Assembly (NCBI GenBank): GCA_949751835.1
Contig: CATKHK010000023.1
Span: 62,001-126,000 of the forward strand
Direction: 5' to 3'
From: Blepharisma japonicum
Taxonomy: Eukaryota > Ciliophora > Heterotrichea > Heterotrichida > Blepharismidae
DNA length: 64,000 nt
Part shown: in pieces, positions 53,482 to 64,000 of the stretch
How the letters are laid out: each line of letters begins with the position of its first letter
Position numbering within the stretch: position 1 is the stretch's first letter
Notes under the pieces: generated by a model
Database searches by the model: none
Told to the model about the DNA's origin: nothing
What the model saw: only the letters and a program-made list of their open reading frames with translations
Program-made: the position numbers and the translations under genes

Positions 53482-56400
53482 ATGGCAAGACCAGAGCATG
53501 TACATTTAGAGTTTTTGCACTCTTTCGGCTCAGTTGCATATACCGATATTAAAAATTCAGTCTGCCTTAGTGATGACGATACAAATTCAATTATTTATCC
53601 AGCAGGAAGACATATTGCTGTAAGAAGCCTAGAAACAGATGATATCAACTACATAAGGGTAATTTATATTTAGGAGCCTGACAGAGTAACCAAAATCACC
53701 GCAATGGCAATAACAAAAGAAAAGTCGAGGCGATTTCTAGCAGTCGCAGAGTATGTCCAGATGGAAAACACCCCACTTGTCTCAATTTTTGACCTGAAAA
53801 GTGGCGCATACTTCAAAAGGATGAGGCAGTTAGGGTTTCCAGACATGTCTGCAGAAGAGTTCAAATGCCTTGGCTTTTCATCTGATTCAAGACTTATTGT
53901 CGCTACAAGTGGACCACCTGACTATATTGGAATTGTGTGGGACTGATATAGAGATAAACTTATAGGAAAATATGCATTTGCTTCAAAAATTGCAAGGATA
54001 ACGATAAACCCAAAAGATCCTTATTTGCTTTGCACAACTGGGCCTAATCATTGAAAAACGTGGAAAATTGAAGAAAAATCGTTCAAGCCTCAGCCTCCAT
54101 TTTCTGGTATGGACAGGACGCAGAATTATATTGATCATGACTGAGTTGATGATGATACAGTTGTTGCTGTTTCTGACAATGGAGAAGCTTTTGTTGCAAG
54201 AGGGACTGAATTGATCCAAATCATTGAGTTTCCATTTGGAAAAGCTAGCGATGCTATGCAATCATCAGCATCAGCCACTATCTCCTCTTTATACTGTTAT
54301 GCAAAAGGATTCTTTTTCGGAAGCAGCGAAGGGACCATTTCTTTTTGGAATCGTGTTGTTATGCATGATTCCCCACAAGGTGAAGTTTTTGTATTTGATT
54401 TTGTAAGATCATGAAGCACTGGGAGAAGTTCTCATATAAATTCTTTATCATTATCAAATAATGAAGAAACCCTAGGAATTTCTCATAGTAATAATGATAT
54501 TGGAACTTGTAATGTTTCAAAAATATTCCAAGAGGACACAGAAGTAAAAGTGGAAATATTTTGCCAAGGGTTTCATAGAGGACCTATAACTGCTATGGAT
54601 GTAGCAGTGCAAAGACCATTACTGGTAACTTGTTCCCAAACTGACGCTTCAGTGAGGATATGAAATTATGTCACTTTTAAGTGTGAAGTAGCTAAAAGAC
54701 TTAGGCATGATAAAGATGCAGCTGGCTCTGAAGCTATAAATAGGCCTCTGCTATCTGTTGCTTTTCATCCATCGGGCTACTATATAGCTGTTGGATTTGA
54801 AGACAAGGTCAGAATTTTTCATTTGCTATTTGATGATTTAAGGTTTTTTAGAGAAATCAATATAAAAAATGCAACATGCTTGCGATTCAGCACAAGTGGG
54901 CACTTGCTAGCAGCTGTTTCTTCTAAGATGGTTTATATATACACTTCTTTTACTCTGGAACAAGTTGATATGCTAAAAGCTCACACCTCTGCAATTCAAG
55001 ACTTAGCTTGGTCTAAAAATGACCAAAAAATCGCAACTGTAGGAATAGATGGCGGAGTCTATGTTTTTGATATGTATACAGGTCAAAAAGATCCAGAGCA
55101 TGTATCAAGAAATACTGAGTACTCATCTGTAACATTTATAGAAAATGATATGGTTGTTACTTGTGGGCTTGAATCCCAGCATTCAATTATATTGGAGCAA
55201 AACTTTGGAGACTGGAAAACTCACTCATTTGGGTTACGCCCTAAACTTTCACAAATTCATTATTTTAGGTCATATCATGGGACACCATGCTTTATATCAG
55301 GTTGCTATGCTGGAAACATACAAATTTATGGCCCTGGTCCTGCAAATGCTTTTTTGGAAGAATTAGTCGTGCATAATGGGAGCGTTTTGAAGCTATGTAG
55401 CTCTCATGACGGCAGATATGTATTTTCAGGAGGAGAAGATGGAGTCATTTTCATATATCATGTGATAGAGCCAAGAGATCTGCAGCCACAAATGGAAAGA
55501 ATCCAAGTTGATAATAAAGAAAAAGATGATTTTTTAGTCAGAACTGTTGATGAAAAGCTGGCTGATATTGTTTTAATCCCAAAATCGCAGCTTGAATGGT
55601 TCAAAGGACAGCTGGAAACTATTAGAGCTGAGATGGAGAATATAAGACAGAAAAGAGACTATAATATCCAGCAGCAAGATTTGACTTTTGAAGAACAAAG
55701 AAAAGAGCTTGAAAAAGCCTTGCATCAGGAATATAAAGTGCTAGAATCAAAATATGAGCAGATAAGGGATGAAAAAATGAAAAAGGAAAGAGAATGGGTA
55801 GAAAGGTTAGGAAACCTTGAAAGGGCTCACAATAATGCAATTGATACTGTAGAAACCCTTTATGAAAAAAAGTTGACTTTAGAAGATGAAAAATATAGAA
55901 AAATGGAAAAAGACAAAACTGAGCTAAAATCTTATTATGAAGAACAAATTTCTGTTTTACAAAAGCAAAATGATGAAGCAATAGAACATCTTGCTTCAGC
56001 TTTTAAAGACTCTTTGAAAAAAACACAGGATGATTATGAAGAAACAAGGAAAACTGCTGAAGATCTAAAATTAATTTATGAAGAAAGACTATCTCAGCAA
56101 GAAGACGAGCATGAAGCTGAAATCCAGGAAATGAGAAAAAATTATGAAACTATGGTTGAAAAGCAAAGCATTGAAAATACGAGAGTTAGACGTGAAAATG
56201 AAACTTTGACAAGTGAGCAGCAAATGTTTTCAGAAGAAAAAGAAGCAATCAGGATCAAAAATGAAAAGAAAAAAAGCACGATTTCAGCTTTAGATAAGTC
56301 AATAGCTGAGCTAAAAGCACATAAAGACCAACTTGAGGCTGAGAAAAAAGAAAAAGAAGATTTATTGGTACAAAAAGAAAATAAAATCCAAGACTATAAA

Positions 56401-57363
56401 AATCAAGTAAAAGACTTGGATAAGAAAAAACACGTTCTAGACGCAAGAAAAAAAGAAATTCTTGATGAAATCCAGCCAAAAGATAAAGAAATTGGAGATT
56501 TAAAAGAAGAACTAAAGAAGCTACACAATGATTGTGACAGAGAAAGAAAAATAAATACAGACTTAAAGAAAAAAATAGGTGAAAAAGAAGAGCAAGTTGA
56601 TAATTTAAGAGCAGAAGGCTCTGTTCTGCAAGGGCAAACTAATGATAGAGCTCATGGCTTAAGAGCGATTACAAATGATATTTACGATATTGTAAATAAC
56701 GTTGAGCAAAAAGCTTGGATTGATGAAATGAAAAAGCTTTATATTAAATATGTCAAAAATGAGCTTGGAAAAGTCAGCAAAAAAGACCCAGAGTGCGTAG
56801 AAGAAATGGAAGAGCAGCTCAGATTTATGTCGAAGTCAATAAATATTATGAAGCAGTCGCTCTCTCAGTCTCATGGAAGGTCAAAAGCTGATATGAGGAA
56901 GAGGACAATTGAAAATTCCACACTTATACAAGAACTCCATGACCTGAGAAAAACCAAGAAATCCAATGAACTCATGATAAAGCAGCTAGAATATCGGCAT
57001 AAAGCCATCCAGCAAGCCATAACTGCAAGTGAAAGAAAAGAAGGAAAAATGCAAGGGAAGCAGCCAAGCACTGCTCAGCTTCCATCAATAGCACCTCTTC
57101 CTATCCCTCAGCCCAGAGCCAAATCTGCTAAGCAGCGATCACTAACACAAACAGGAAAACTATACAAAGGTTCTCCATTTGAATCCAAACTTATCAACTT
57201 GCAAGACAAGCAAAGAATCAGTGAGCTCGCCAAAGAGCTTGAAGAGAAAAAAGAAGAGAACTTTTATTTGAAAGTTGAAATTAACCGATTAAGAGATATG
57301 CTCTCACAAGAAGGAAGCCCAAATGCTGAAGAAGCCAATTTAAGAGAATCTCTTGATGCTTAA
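53482..57363 (+). CDS. CFAP57: CFAP57 (WDR65/FAP57) ciliary protein
   Basis: 1288-aa protein from ATG 53482 (MARPEHVHLEFLHSFG) to TAA 57361, with a 15-nt intron at 53659-53673 and several TGA Trp codons (near 53944, 54052, 54142, 54412 and 54661) located in WD40 blades. Residues 1 to about 660 form two WD40 propellers (e.g. FLAVAEYVQMENTPLVSIFD, AFHPSGYYIAVGFEDKVRIF, DGRYVFSGGEDGVIFIYHV). Residues about 690-1140 are one long coiled coil (ETIRAEMENIRQKRDYNIQ). Length and order match CFAP57, an axonemal protein needed for inner dynein arms and regulated beating. Confidence 0.92.
53659..53673 (+). other. 15-nt intron (gtaatttatatttag)
   Basis: Phase-0 intron between AGG and GAG in CFAP57. It removes an in-frame TAG. 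A at -6. Confidence 0.9.
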
Positions 57364-57420
57364 TTTATAAAATAATGTTAATGATTCTTACATTATAAGC
57401 TTATTAATTCTCGATTAGAA

Positions 57421-58119
57421 ATGAATTTTATTTTTGTATTCATTTTCACTCTTGCATTTGCCCAAGATAAGAAAAAACAGGCAGGAGAAGATACAGTTGA
57501 TGTTAATGCAGAAGATGAGAGAGCAATATTGATGAAAGAGTGGGATGAGCATATGGTAGGATTCGTTCCTTCAGATATGATCACTTTTGAGCTGCCTGCA
57601 AGAGGAGAAGAAATTTTCTTTAAAATCATTGACATTATTCCTTCTAAAATCCGTGGAGCGTGGTTCATCACAAGTAAAGAATCTAAGGATATCGAATTCT
57701 CTATCTTGGACCCAAACATGAAAATTGTGTTTGAAAAAAAGAAAAAGCCAGAAGCAATTTTCTACTTCAATGCAGAACAAGTAGGGATGTACACATTTAA
57801 ATTCAAAAATACAAAAGTAATACAAAAGCACACAGTGACTTTTGCACTAAATTGTGGCAATTCGACTGATGAAGTTCTTCAATCTGAGCATCTGACACCG
57901 CTTGAATCTCAACTTGTGGAGATACAGAAATCAATTAAAGATTTCCAAGTCGACAACCAATTTGCTCAGCTCAGACAAGAGTCACACTACAGGACAGTGG
58001 CAGATTCCAACAGAAATGTTTTTATTTTCAGCATTTTAGAGAGCCTTGGAGTAATTGCAGTGAGTGCTTGGCAGGCTTATTATATCAAAAGGCTTCTAGA
58101 TAATAGACGAGTTCTTTAA
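57421..58119 (+). CDS. p24/TMED family cargo receptor
   Basis: 232-aa protein from ATG 57421 to TAA 58117. Signal peptide MNFIFVFIFTLAFAQ. The GOLD domain spans about 45-145 (MITFELPARGEEIFFKI, VGMYTFKFKN). A coiled coil lies at about 165-195. The C-terminal TM helix (NVFIFSILESLGVIAVSAWQ) is followed by the short cytoplasmic tail AYYIKRLLDNRRVL. This is the full p24 layout. p24 proteins cycle between ER and Golgi in COPI/COPII vesicles. The tail has RR rather than KKxx. All Trp codons are TGG. Confidence 0.94.
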   Translation: MNFIFVFIFTLAFAQDKKKQAGEDTVDVNAEDERAILMKEWDEHMVGFVPSDMITFELPARGEEIFFKIIDIIPSKIRGAWFITSKESKDIEFSILDPNMKIVFEKKKKPEAIFYFNAEQVGMYTFKFKNTKVIQKHTVTFALNCGNSTDEVLQSEHLTPLESQLVEIQKSIKDFQVDNQFAQLRQESHYRTVADSNRNVFIFSILESLGVIAVSAWQAYYIKRLLDNRRVL

Positions 58120-58144
58120 GGCTAAAAAATTAAATTAAGTTACA

Positions 58145-59884
58145 CTAGTTGTGGCCTCCAGTACTACTCACAATTCGAGTTTCTTTAGGCTCTGATTTTA
58201 GAAGTCTGATCAGCGGCATATAGTCATTTTTGCTTTCTTTTCGAGGAGGTTCTTGAGGTTCTTCCTTTAGATTACTCTGTAGTATATTAGATTCAATTAT
58301 TTCTTCTTCTTCTGAATCAGATTTAACTCCATATAGCTCATTAGAAGAAATCACAAAATTTTCTTTGAAGAAATCAGCATCAAAAGACCCTTCAGAACTC
58401 GATGACCTTTCAGCTGGCTGTGTAATAGATATAAAATCATTAGAAGAAGTATCAGCAACTGCAGTTTCTAGGGGTTTGGACTTTTTGTTCTCAATAGAAA
58501 GCTCGCTTTTTGTATGATCGCTGCCTTTCACTAACTCAATTTTTTTGGCTTGCGGGATTCTTTCTGTGTAAGCCTCTTGCTTTTGTTTTGGGCTTTTTGT
58601 TGCAGTTTGGACATCTGCTTTTGCGGTGTTAGGACGTATTGGGGTCCTTGTTCTGATTGGTGTAATTTCATTGGTTTTCCCTTGAGGGTTTCGTGTTCTT
58701 TTAGCTGAAAGAGGCCTTGTATAGATTTTCTTAACACTCGGGTCTCTGATTGGTGATTTTCCTCGGTTTGTGAAGGAAACTTCAAGCTTGTTATTCCTTT
58801 TAGTAGCTTTGGCTTTTGATGGCTTTAGTGGATAATGCTTATTGTAGCTTTGCTTGATATGAGATAAAAGTGGAGATTCTTTAGGCAGCAAAGCCTTTGC
58901 GATGTCTAAAGCTCTGAAATGCCAAACCTGACTTTCTACAACTTTAAGTTCTGAATGTTCAGCCGAGCATATAAATCTGATTTCAGTTGCTATGCAAAAA
59001 TATGTTACAACGATAAGACAAACATTTTCAAAAATAGAGTCTTTAGAGAGTTCTCCAATAATACCATTTGAAATCTTTATTTCTTGTAGTGTTATCGGCT
59101 CAATTGTCATCAGATCACCAATATTGTAAGAATGAATCCAATCGTTATAATGCTGCACTCCAAGCACAGATCTCATATCGATTTTCAACGGTTTTCCAGG
59201 CTTTTTATCTGTTTTCCCACTGGCTTTGTTAAAAACATACTCTATTGCAGGCATCGCTTTGCTGATGACATCAATTAACTGCTCATTTTTTTGATCAGAA
59301 ATCCTATTAGAAGAAATATCTGCAGCAGATTTTAATTTATTTGTCTTTTTTCCTTTGACGCCATAATCTGTACATACTTTAAAAAGATGTTGAAAAATTG
59401 AATATGCAAACTTTGCTGCTTGTTTAGCATGATGCAGAGCCAGATCGTGCTTATTCAATTGAGACAGCGTTGCACACAGCTGGATATGAGTTTTGCACTG
59501 ATATTTGTATTTAAACAGCTTATCTGCTAAATGTCAGCCAAAAACTCTGGTAGAAGGGTCTTGGGAAGCGAGAACACTTTTGTATTTGGCGTTAAATACG
59601 CATCCATCTAGATAAGCTGAACATTCTTCAAGCAAATCAAGTCTTTGATAGCAGAGGGCTGTGCTATGCAAAGTGACAAGGACTGTATCTTGGTCAATAC
59701 ATCCTCCTTGCGTTACGACTGCTTCCAATAATTCTTCACTTTTTGATAAAACTTCTAGAGCTTCTTTATATCTTTCTTCTTTTATCATCTGTAAAGCTTC
59801 TGCCGTAAATTGAATCAAGAGTCTAGGAACCTCGCCTTAATAAGTATTACTTTCAGAAACGATTCTTTCAGATTCTGAATCCAT
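58145..59884 (-). CDS. TPR-like helical-repeat protein with disordered C-terminus
   Basis: 574-aa protein from ATG 59884 (MDSESERIVSESEV) to TAG 58145, with a 15-nt intron at 59836-59850 and a TGA Trp codon near 59531. Residues about 20-140 show TPR-type helix pairs (LQMIKEERYKEALEVLSKSE, LHSTALCYQRLDLLEECSAYL, LNKHDLALHHAKQAAKFAYS). A helical domain follows to about 310. The rest is disordered, with RPxSAKRTR-type basic motifs and acidic patches (DSEEEEIIES). Probably a scaffold; the architecture is common in ciliates. Convergent with TMED, 25 bp apart. Confidence 0.75.
59836..59850 (-). other. 15-nt intron (gtaatacttattaag)
   Basis: Joins the ATG exon to the TPR frame inside an AGC codon. 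It resembles the 5639 intron in ending TTATTAAG. A at -6. Confidence 0.8.
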
Positions 59885-60328
59885 ATTCGTGTATATTTTT
59901 AAATGATAAAACTGGATAATAATAAAATTTTGAAAATCTATGAAAAAGGGTGGAAATACAATACGTAAAATCGCGATGAGACATTAAGGATGGTAATTAA
60001 GAAATCTATGTAAAAATTATTAATCAGCATTATAGCAGAGAGGGTAAATAATAAAATTGTTATGCGATATAAAAGCAATGATTTTCTTATATAATAATGG
60101 TTAAATTGTATATATTCATTGTATTTTTTTGCCTTTACTCATATTAGTCTCAGTGGAAGCATGAATGACTAATTTTCAATTAAATAGTATTCTCTGAGCC
60201 TTATTGGCACGATATATATTTAAAAATTAACATAATTGAATTATAATAAATTTGAAACAGTTTTAAATAGTTAAATAGTAAATTATCTTAAGAATAATCC
60301 CTATTCATTTAAAATTATCCGTTGCTAT
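59885..60328. other. AT-rich spacer
   Basis: 444 bp between two minus-strand genes. No gene, RNA or repeat seen. Confidence 0.5.
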
Positions 60329-61666
60329 TTATCCATTATTTCCATACTTCATCATCCTCTTTTTCCTCAAATTTAGCCTGGAACTTGATGGATCATCAAT
60401 TTCAAAATGCTTGAAGGCAAGTTTTTCAATGCAATTATCTTCTCCTGTCACCAATCCACCTTCATGCATTTTTATTGCATCAAGCACTAAATCAGTTAAC
60501 CCAGTTATCTTTATAGCAAGTGGTATTGTATCATTAAGATTTATAGTAATATCAACTATATCTTCGTCATAATTTCACCTCGCTATTGAAGCAACCATCA
60601 TGATTCTTCCGTCTTCACAAATCTTTACTTGATCAGTTGAATTATAAGGCATAATTGGCTCAAGGAAAAGTTTTTCTTCAAAATCAATTGGCTCACTCTG
60701 ATAAATCAACTCAAAAGAGGATGACTCTTCATTAGTTTTTACAACTGTCAATGCGGGTCTATATGCAGCGCAGAATTGGTTATCTTTTCGGTAATCTATG
60801 TGTGAATATCCAAATGAAACGAAATATTGTGTGGACCCAAACTTGACATAGGGAGAACCGCCCCTTAAGCCTGCTGGAACACTATCAAATAATCCTGAAA
60901 CTTTTTTACAATAGGTGCTTTGATCTGTGCAATCCAAAATTTGGAAGTTTTTGTAGTTATAAACAAAGTAAAGGTGCTCGTCATCAACTATCAAAGGAGT
61001 TCAATTCTTTTCTGTGTAATGGGACCATAAGCTATGCTCAATAATCCTTAAAGGCCATGATTTCCCTGTTTCAAAGTTATAAAGGAACATTTTTCTCCTT
61101 ACATCAATATCAATCATATTAAAAATCACATAAATTCCACCAGCAAACGTAAAAATGCGAGGATCTTCTGGCCCTGCATTTTCTACGTTATAGTCATAAA
61201 CTTCAATTGGGATTATTCCAGGCACCTGCGTGACACCTATCATTTCTTCTGTTATTACTTCATTTCAGTGCGAATCAAATAGACTTGTAAATAAAAGACT
61301 TTTCATTGAACCATTCTTTCTAATACTCATTCGAACTACTGTCAGGAACATATTTTTTTCTGGGAGCCAGACTGCTGAAGGAAACATCATCATAAACTCT
61401 CCAGATGACTGTAGATCGCAAAATTGGTCGTTGAGGAGATGTGGACTTATCATACTGAATATGAAATCAGTGTCTCTGAATAGTTTCGACATAGATGGGG
61501 TAGTTGAAAATGACAAGCATGGGAAGCAGGATTTCTCTATGATTGAGAGGCGAGTTTTTATGTTAAAGGTAGGGCATCCTTTGAACATTATAGGCTTGTG
61601 GTTGCCAATCGTGCATTGGATGCAAAGTAATAGGGCGAACAATCCCATTGAAAACTTCCAACCCAT
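60329..61666 (-). CDS. Secreted/lumenal beta-propeller-like protein, glycosidase-like motifs
   Basis: 445-aa protein from ATG 61666 to TAA 60329. TGA codons near 61264, 61000 and 60574 are Trp. The N-terminus MGWKFSMGLFALLLCIQCTIG is a signal peptide. The rest is beta-rich with evenly spaced acidic/aromatic motifs: GPEDPRIFTF, EKNWTPLIVDDEHLYFVYN and LRGGSPYVKFG. The EDPR-then-KNWTP-then-GGSP order resembles five-bladed propellers of the GH130 or beta-mannosyltransferase type. A role in carbohydrate metabolism or glycan transfer is therefore possible but unproven. No membrane anchor at the C-terminus. Confidence 0.62.
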
Positions 61667-61845
61667 CTATTTTAATTATTGAGACATATTTTTTAGTTTG
61701 ATATAACTGTTCTTAGAAAACTAGCAATTCTTGAAAATAAAGATATAGCCAATCTTTAAAAGATAACAATAAATTAATGAACTCTTTGACTTTATAGGTA
61801 TAATCGATTTATATAGTAGCATAGCTGAGAAAATAAAATTTTTAC

Positions 61846-63312
61846 TTATTCTTCTGTGTCATCTTCTATTTCTTGTTTCTTTCTTGAGCTTTCATCAATG
61901 TTTGTGTCTGCTTGTCTCTTTGCTCTTGGCTTTGGTCCCCAATTAGCTTCATTAGGAGGAAATCTTATACTGCTCAAAACATTTTGCTCGTGCTCTGTTA
62001 ATTCTTGTTCGAAATCCGGACAAGGAATTCTAATTTAAATTTACTTCGTCTCTTTATTTAAGACTCTAACAGCAGCTGAATCATCTGGGAGATTACTTAT
62101 ATATCGTTCACTTGCAATAGTTTTTTTCTATATAATATTTACTCAATGTCTAAATATGTCAAAAAGATGGCTGACCTCTACATTTATTTTGTATTTCATC
62201 GGGTGTGTATGCGATTGCGATATATTTAAACCTGAAGACCTCACTGCAGATCTAAATTGTTTTTGAGACATAACTTGACTTTTAAAGAATTTGCAGAGGT
62301 TTGATAAATCCCAATTCAAAGGAATATCAAGCTCATCTTTTACACAAACTAGGACCCCTTTCAATTTATCATGGGTCTTCATATTTCTTTGCTCCAGAGT
62401 CTGGATAACTTCATCAACAAAATCCTTCTCATGCAAATTTCCTGCATAGATTGGCCCTTGAATCAAAAACTTTCCTCCACACTCAGGACATACTGAATGC
62501 CCTTCAAATACATTTGTGGTATATTTGTTTCTTCCTTCTCTGCCTAAGTAATGCAAATAATAAGCTGGACATTGTGTGCATTGAAATACAAGTGCTGATT
62601 TTGCGATTGATTTTTTGGCTTCAAGTGCTGATGAAATTACCTGTACAAATACCCTGACATAGAAATCAACTGAAAGGCTAAGGAGAGGCTTAACAACAAG
62701 CTGATATTTATTAGCTGAGGCATTTAACTGATACAGTAAAACTCTTAACGCAAACTCGTGACAATGCTTAGCTTTTGTAGGAATGCTTTGGTACTTATAG
62801 AAACAGGTATCTGGATTATTCCCACACAGCGTAGAAACATCAGTGCTTGTCACACATAACAGTCCTCCAGCTTTGACAGCTTGAACTCCTGCATCTATAA
62901 AGCTAGCAACAGATCCATAAGGGTCAAGGTCGACAATATCCCAAACTCCTTTATTTCTGTACATAATTTCACATGCATCTGCTTGTGTGACTTCCCCCAC
63001 AACATTATTAGACTCAAAATTTTGTTTAATTTCCTCAACAGCATCAGGACTCAAGTCATTAGCAACGAGTCTTTGAATTGGCTGATTGATTTCTTTATAA
63101 TAGCGGATTGATCTTATACCACTTGCAGCCATTGGTTCCAAAATGTTTAATCCATGGAATGGCTTGCCTTGAGTTTCTAGTTTCGTTTTAAGTCTTTGTG
63201 AGTAAACTGAGGTGACTAAAACTGACATATCTCTGTTAAACACCTGGGCTGGATTAAGAAACACCCCAGATTTTAATAAGACCTGAGCAGATCCTTCAAT
63301 ATGTAAAGCCAT
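61846..63312 (-). CDS. TRM1: tRNA (guanine26-N2)-dimethyltransferase Trm1
   Basis: 478-aa enzyme from ATG 63312 (MALHIEGSAQVLLKSGVFLN) to TAA 61846, with two 15-nt introns near the 3' end. Trm1 landmarks: PAQVFNRDMSVLV, the SAM-binding ILEPMAASGIRSIRYYKE (about 58-75), catalytic-motif region IVDLDPYGSVASFID (about 131-145), and the zinc-binding CTQCPAYYLHYLG...CPECGGKFLIQGP (about 248-300). The last 80 residues continue through TGA (Trp) into two small exons ending RFPPNEANWGPKPRAKRQ. It methylates G26 of tRNAs using S-adenosylmethionine. A reader using the standard code would stop at RH, near 62143. Confidence 0.94.
62030..62044 (-). other. 15-nt intron (gtaaatttaaattag)
   Basis: Second TRM1 intron, inside an AA|A codon. 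A at -6. Confidence 0.82.
62128..62142 (-). other. 15-nt intron (gtaaatattatatag)
   Basis: First TRM1 intron, directly after a TGA Trp codon and before AAA. A at -6. It removes an in-frame TAG. Confidence 0.82.
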
Positions 63313-63374
63313 TTATATCTGATTATCATGAAATCACTTGAAAATCAGTTTAATTGTGATTATGTGTAGCTTAA

Positions 63375-63929
63375 CTAACTAGTAACCCACCATTGTAGCA
63401 GCCCTAGTCCGTCTTCATTAGCTCTCCCTAGTAATTGCACAGAAGCACTGTCTTCGAAGGGCAATGCAAAAGCATGCACTTTAAACCTAATAGTTTCCCC
63501 AATATCATAGAATAAGTCATGCTCATCAAAGTGCCAGACAAAAACTCCTTCTTGCTCATCACTAAATATCTCTTACAATCCAGAAGGATCAGCCAAATAG
63601 GCAGCTGGTATGAGTGCATCAATAAATACCATTGAAACTGTGATTCCTTCAGAGTTGCATTCTTTTATCTTCCCCGTCAAAATTTCTCCTATAAAAGGCT
63701 TAAAAACTACTATTTTTGCGACGACGTCAGATTCCAAATATAATTCCCTTACAAATGTTTGCTCAATTTCGAAAGAATAAATAGCGACACAGACTCCTTC
63801 ATTTTTAAGGACTTTTCCTATGAACCTTTCTTCAAGTTTTAATGTAATTGCTTCTCGGATATTCAACCCTAAAAGCTCTGGTTCGAGCTCTGTCTGAACT
63901 TTAAGTGTATAAAGAATAAACATAGACAT
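63375..63929 (-). CDS. RPC8: RNA polymerase III subunit RPC8 (Rpc25, Rpb7 family)
   Basis: 179-aa protein from ATG 63929 (MSMFILYTLKVQTELEPELL) to TAG 63375, with a 15-nt intron at 63562-63576. The N-terminal tip domain reads GKVLKNEGVCVAIYSFEIEQ and IVVFKPFIGEILTGKIKECN. The OB-fold part reads GITVSMVFIDALIPAAYL. After the intron, DEQEGVFVWHFDEHDLFYDI and GETIRFKV match RPC8 (VWEYE...YMDTGEEVRFRV) rather than RPB7 or RPA43. It forms the Pol III stalk with RPC9. Confidence 0.9.
63562..63576 (-). other. 15-nt intron (gtaagagatatttag)
   Basis: Splits a TTT codon of RPC8 (GGA TT|T GAT). Without it the protein ends early at TAA. A at -6. Confidence 0.88.
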
Positions 63930-64000
63930 ATTGAAAGCACAAGCATTCTTACTATTATTTACAAAATTAAATTCATTAATTTATGCTGGGAGTTCTTCTT

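Noticed and set aside
61230-61682. Plus-strand open frame of 150 codons
   Set aside because: It overlaps the secreted propeller gene, whose signal peptide and motifs are on the minus strand; no start context or domain on plus.
1-64000. Mobile elements, viral relics, CRISPR arrays, rRNA genes or telomere repeats
   Set aside because: No transposase, reverse transcriptase, capsid or integrase motifs, long terminal repeats, regularly spaced repeats, rRNA cores or CCCTAA-type arrays were seen on either strand.

Overview
This window looks like macronuclear DNA of a heterotrich ciliate, most likely Blepharisma or a close relative. Four things support this. (1) TGA is read as tryptophan throughout: many long genes stay open only if TGA is sense, and several of these TGAs fall on conserved Trp positions (zinc fingers, WWE, WD40, calponin-homology domains). 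Every gene I can follow to its end stops at TAA, or at TAG in six cases, never at TGA. (2) I found fifteen introns, thirteen of 15 nt and two of 16 nt, all GT...AG with an adenine exactly six bases from the 3' end. (3) The DNA is AT-rich and gene-dense, with spacers of 14-70 bp between some neighbours. (4) The gene content is eukaryotic and rich in cilium proteins. Species assignment is inference from the code and intron size.

Layout. 0-5.3 kb: two minus-strand genes, an unknown partial one and an AXDND1-like axonemal protein with an EF-hand. 5.6-15.1 kb: plus-strand genes, namely a small unknown, a predicted inactive ubiquitin-hydrolase-like protein with C-terminal zinc fingers, a 1436-aa low-complexity protein and an MFS transporter. 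15.3-28.6 kb: a long minus-strand block with a giant PAS membrane protein, small unknowns, an NFRKB-like INO80 subunit, a secreted small protein and an outer-dynein-arm docking-complex protein. 28.8-32.7 kb: an unknown, an F-box-like protein, mitochondrial uL23, cytosolic uL29 and a MIR-domain protein. 32.7-34.3 kb: a gene graveyard with two decayed minus-strand relics. 34.3-41.9 kb: an RBM34/Nop12-like RNA-binding protein, a GST-fold protein, a large RCC1-type protein, EMC5, a BET bromodomain protein and a Cys-rich peptide. 42.1-50.1 kb: a coiled-coil protein, a CH-domain protein, a MYCBPAP-PGK fusion and another coiled-coil protein. 50.2-50.8 kb: a GC-richer, hairpin-rich segment that may be a structured RNA. 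50.8-64 kb: a glutaredoxin, a double-WWE protein broken by an in-frame TAG, CFAP57, a p24/TMED cargo receptor, a TPR protein, a secreted propeller-like protein, TRM1 and RNA polymerase III subunit RPC8.

No operon logic, mobile element, CRISPR array, rRNA or convincing tRNA was seen. The functional theme is the axoneme (AXDND1, ODAD1/CCDC63-type, MYCBPAP, CFAP57, RCC1 and coiled-coil proteins) mixed with housekeeping genes. Strongest points for follow-up: the pseudo-deubiquitinase, the MYCBPAP-pseudo-PGK fusion, the UAG inside a WWE domain, the frame-preserving relic at 33.4-34.1 kb, and the structured GC-rich segment at 50.2-50.75 kb.
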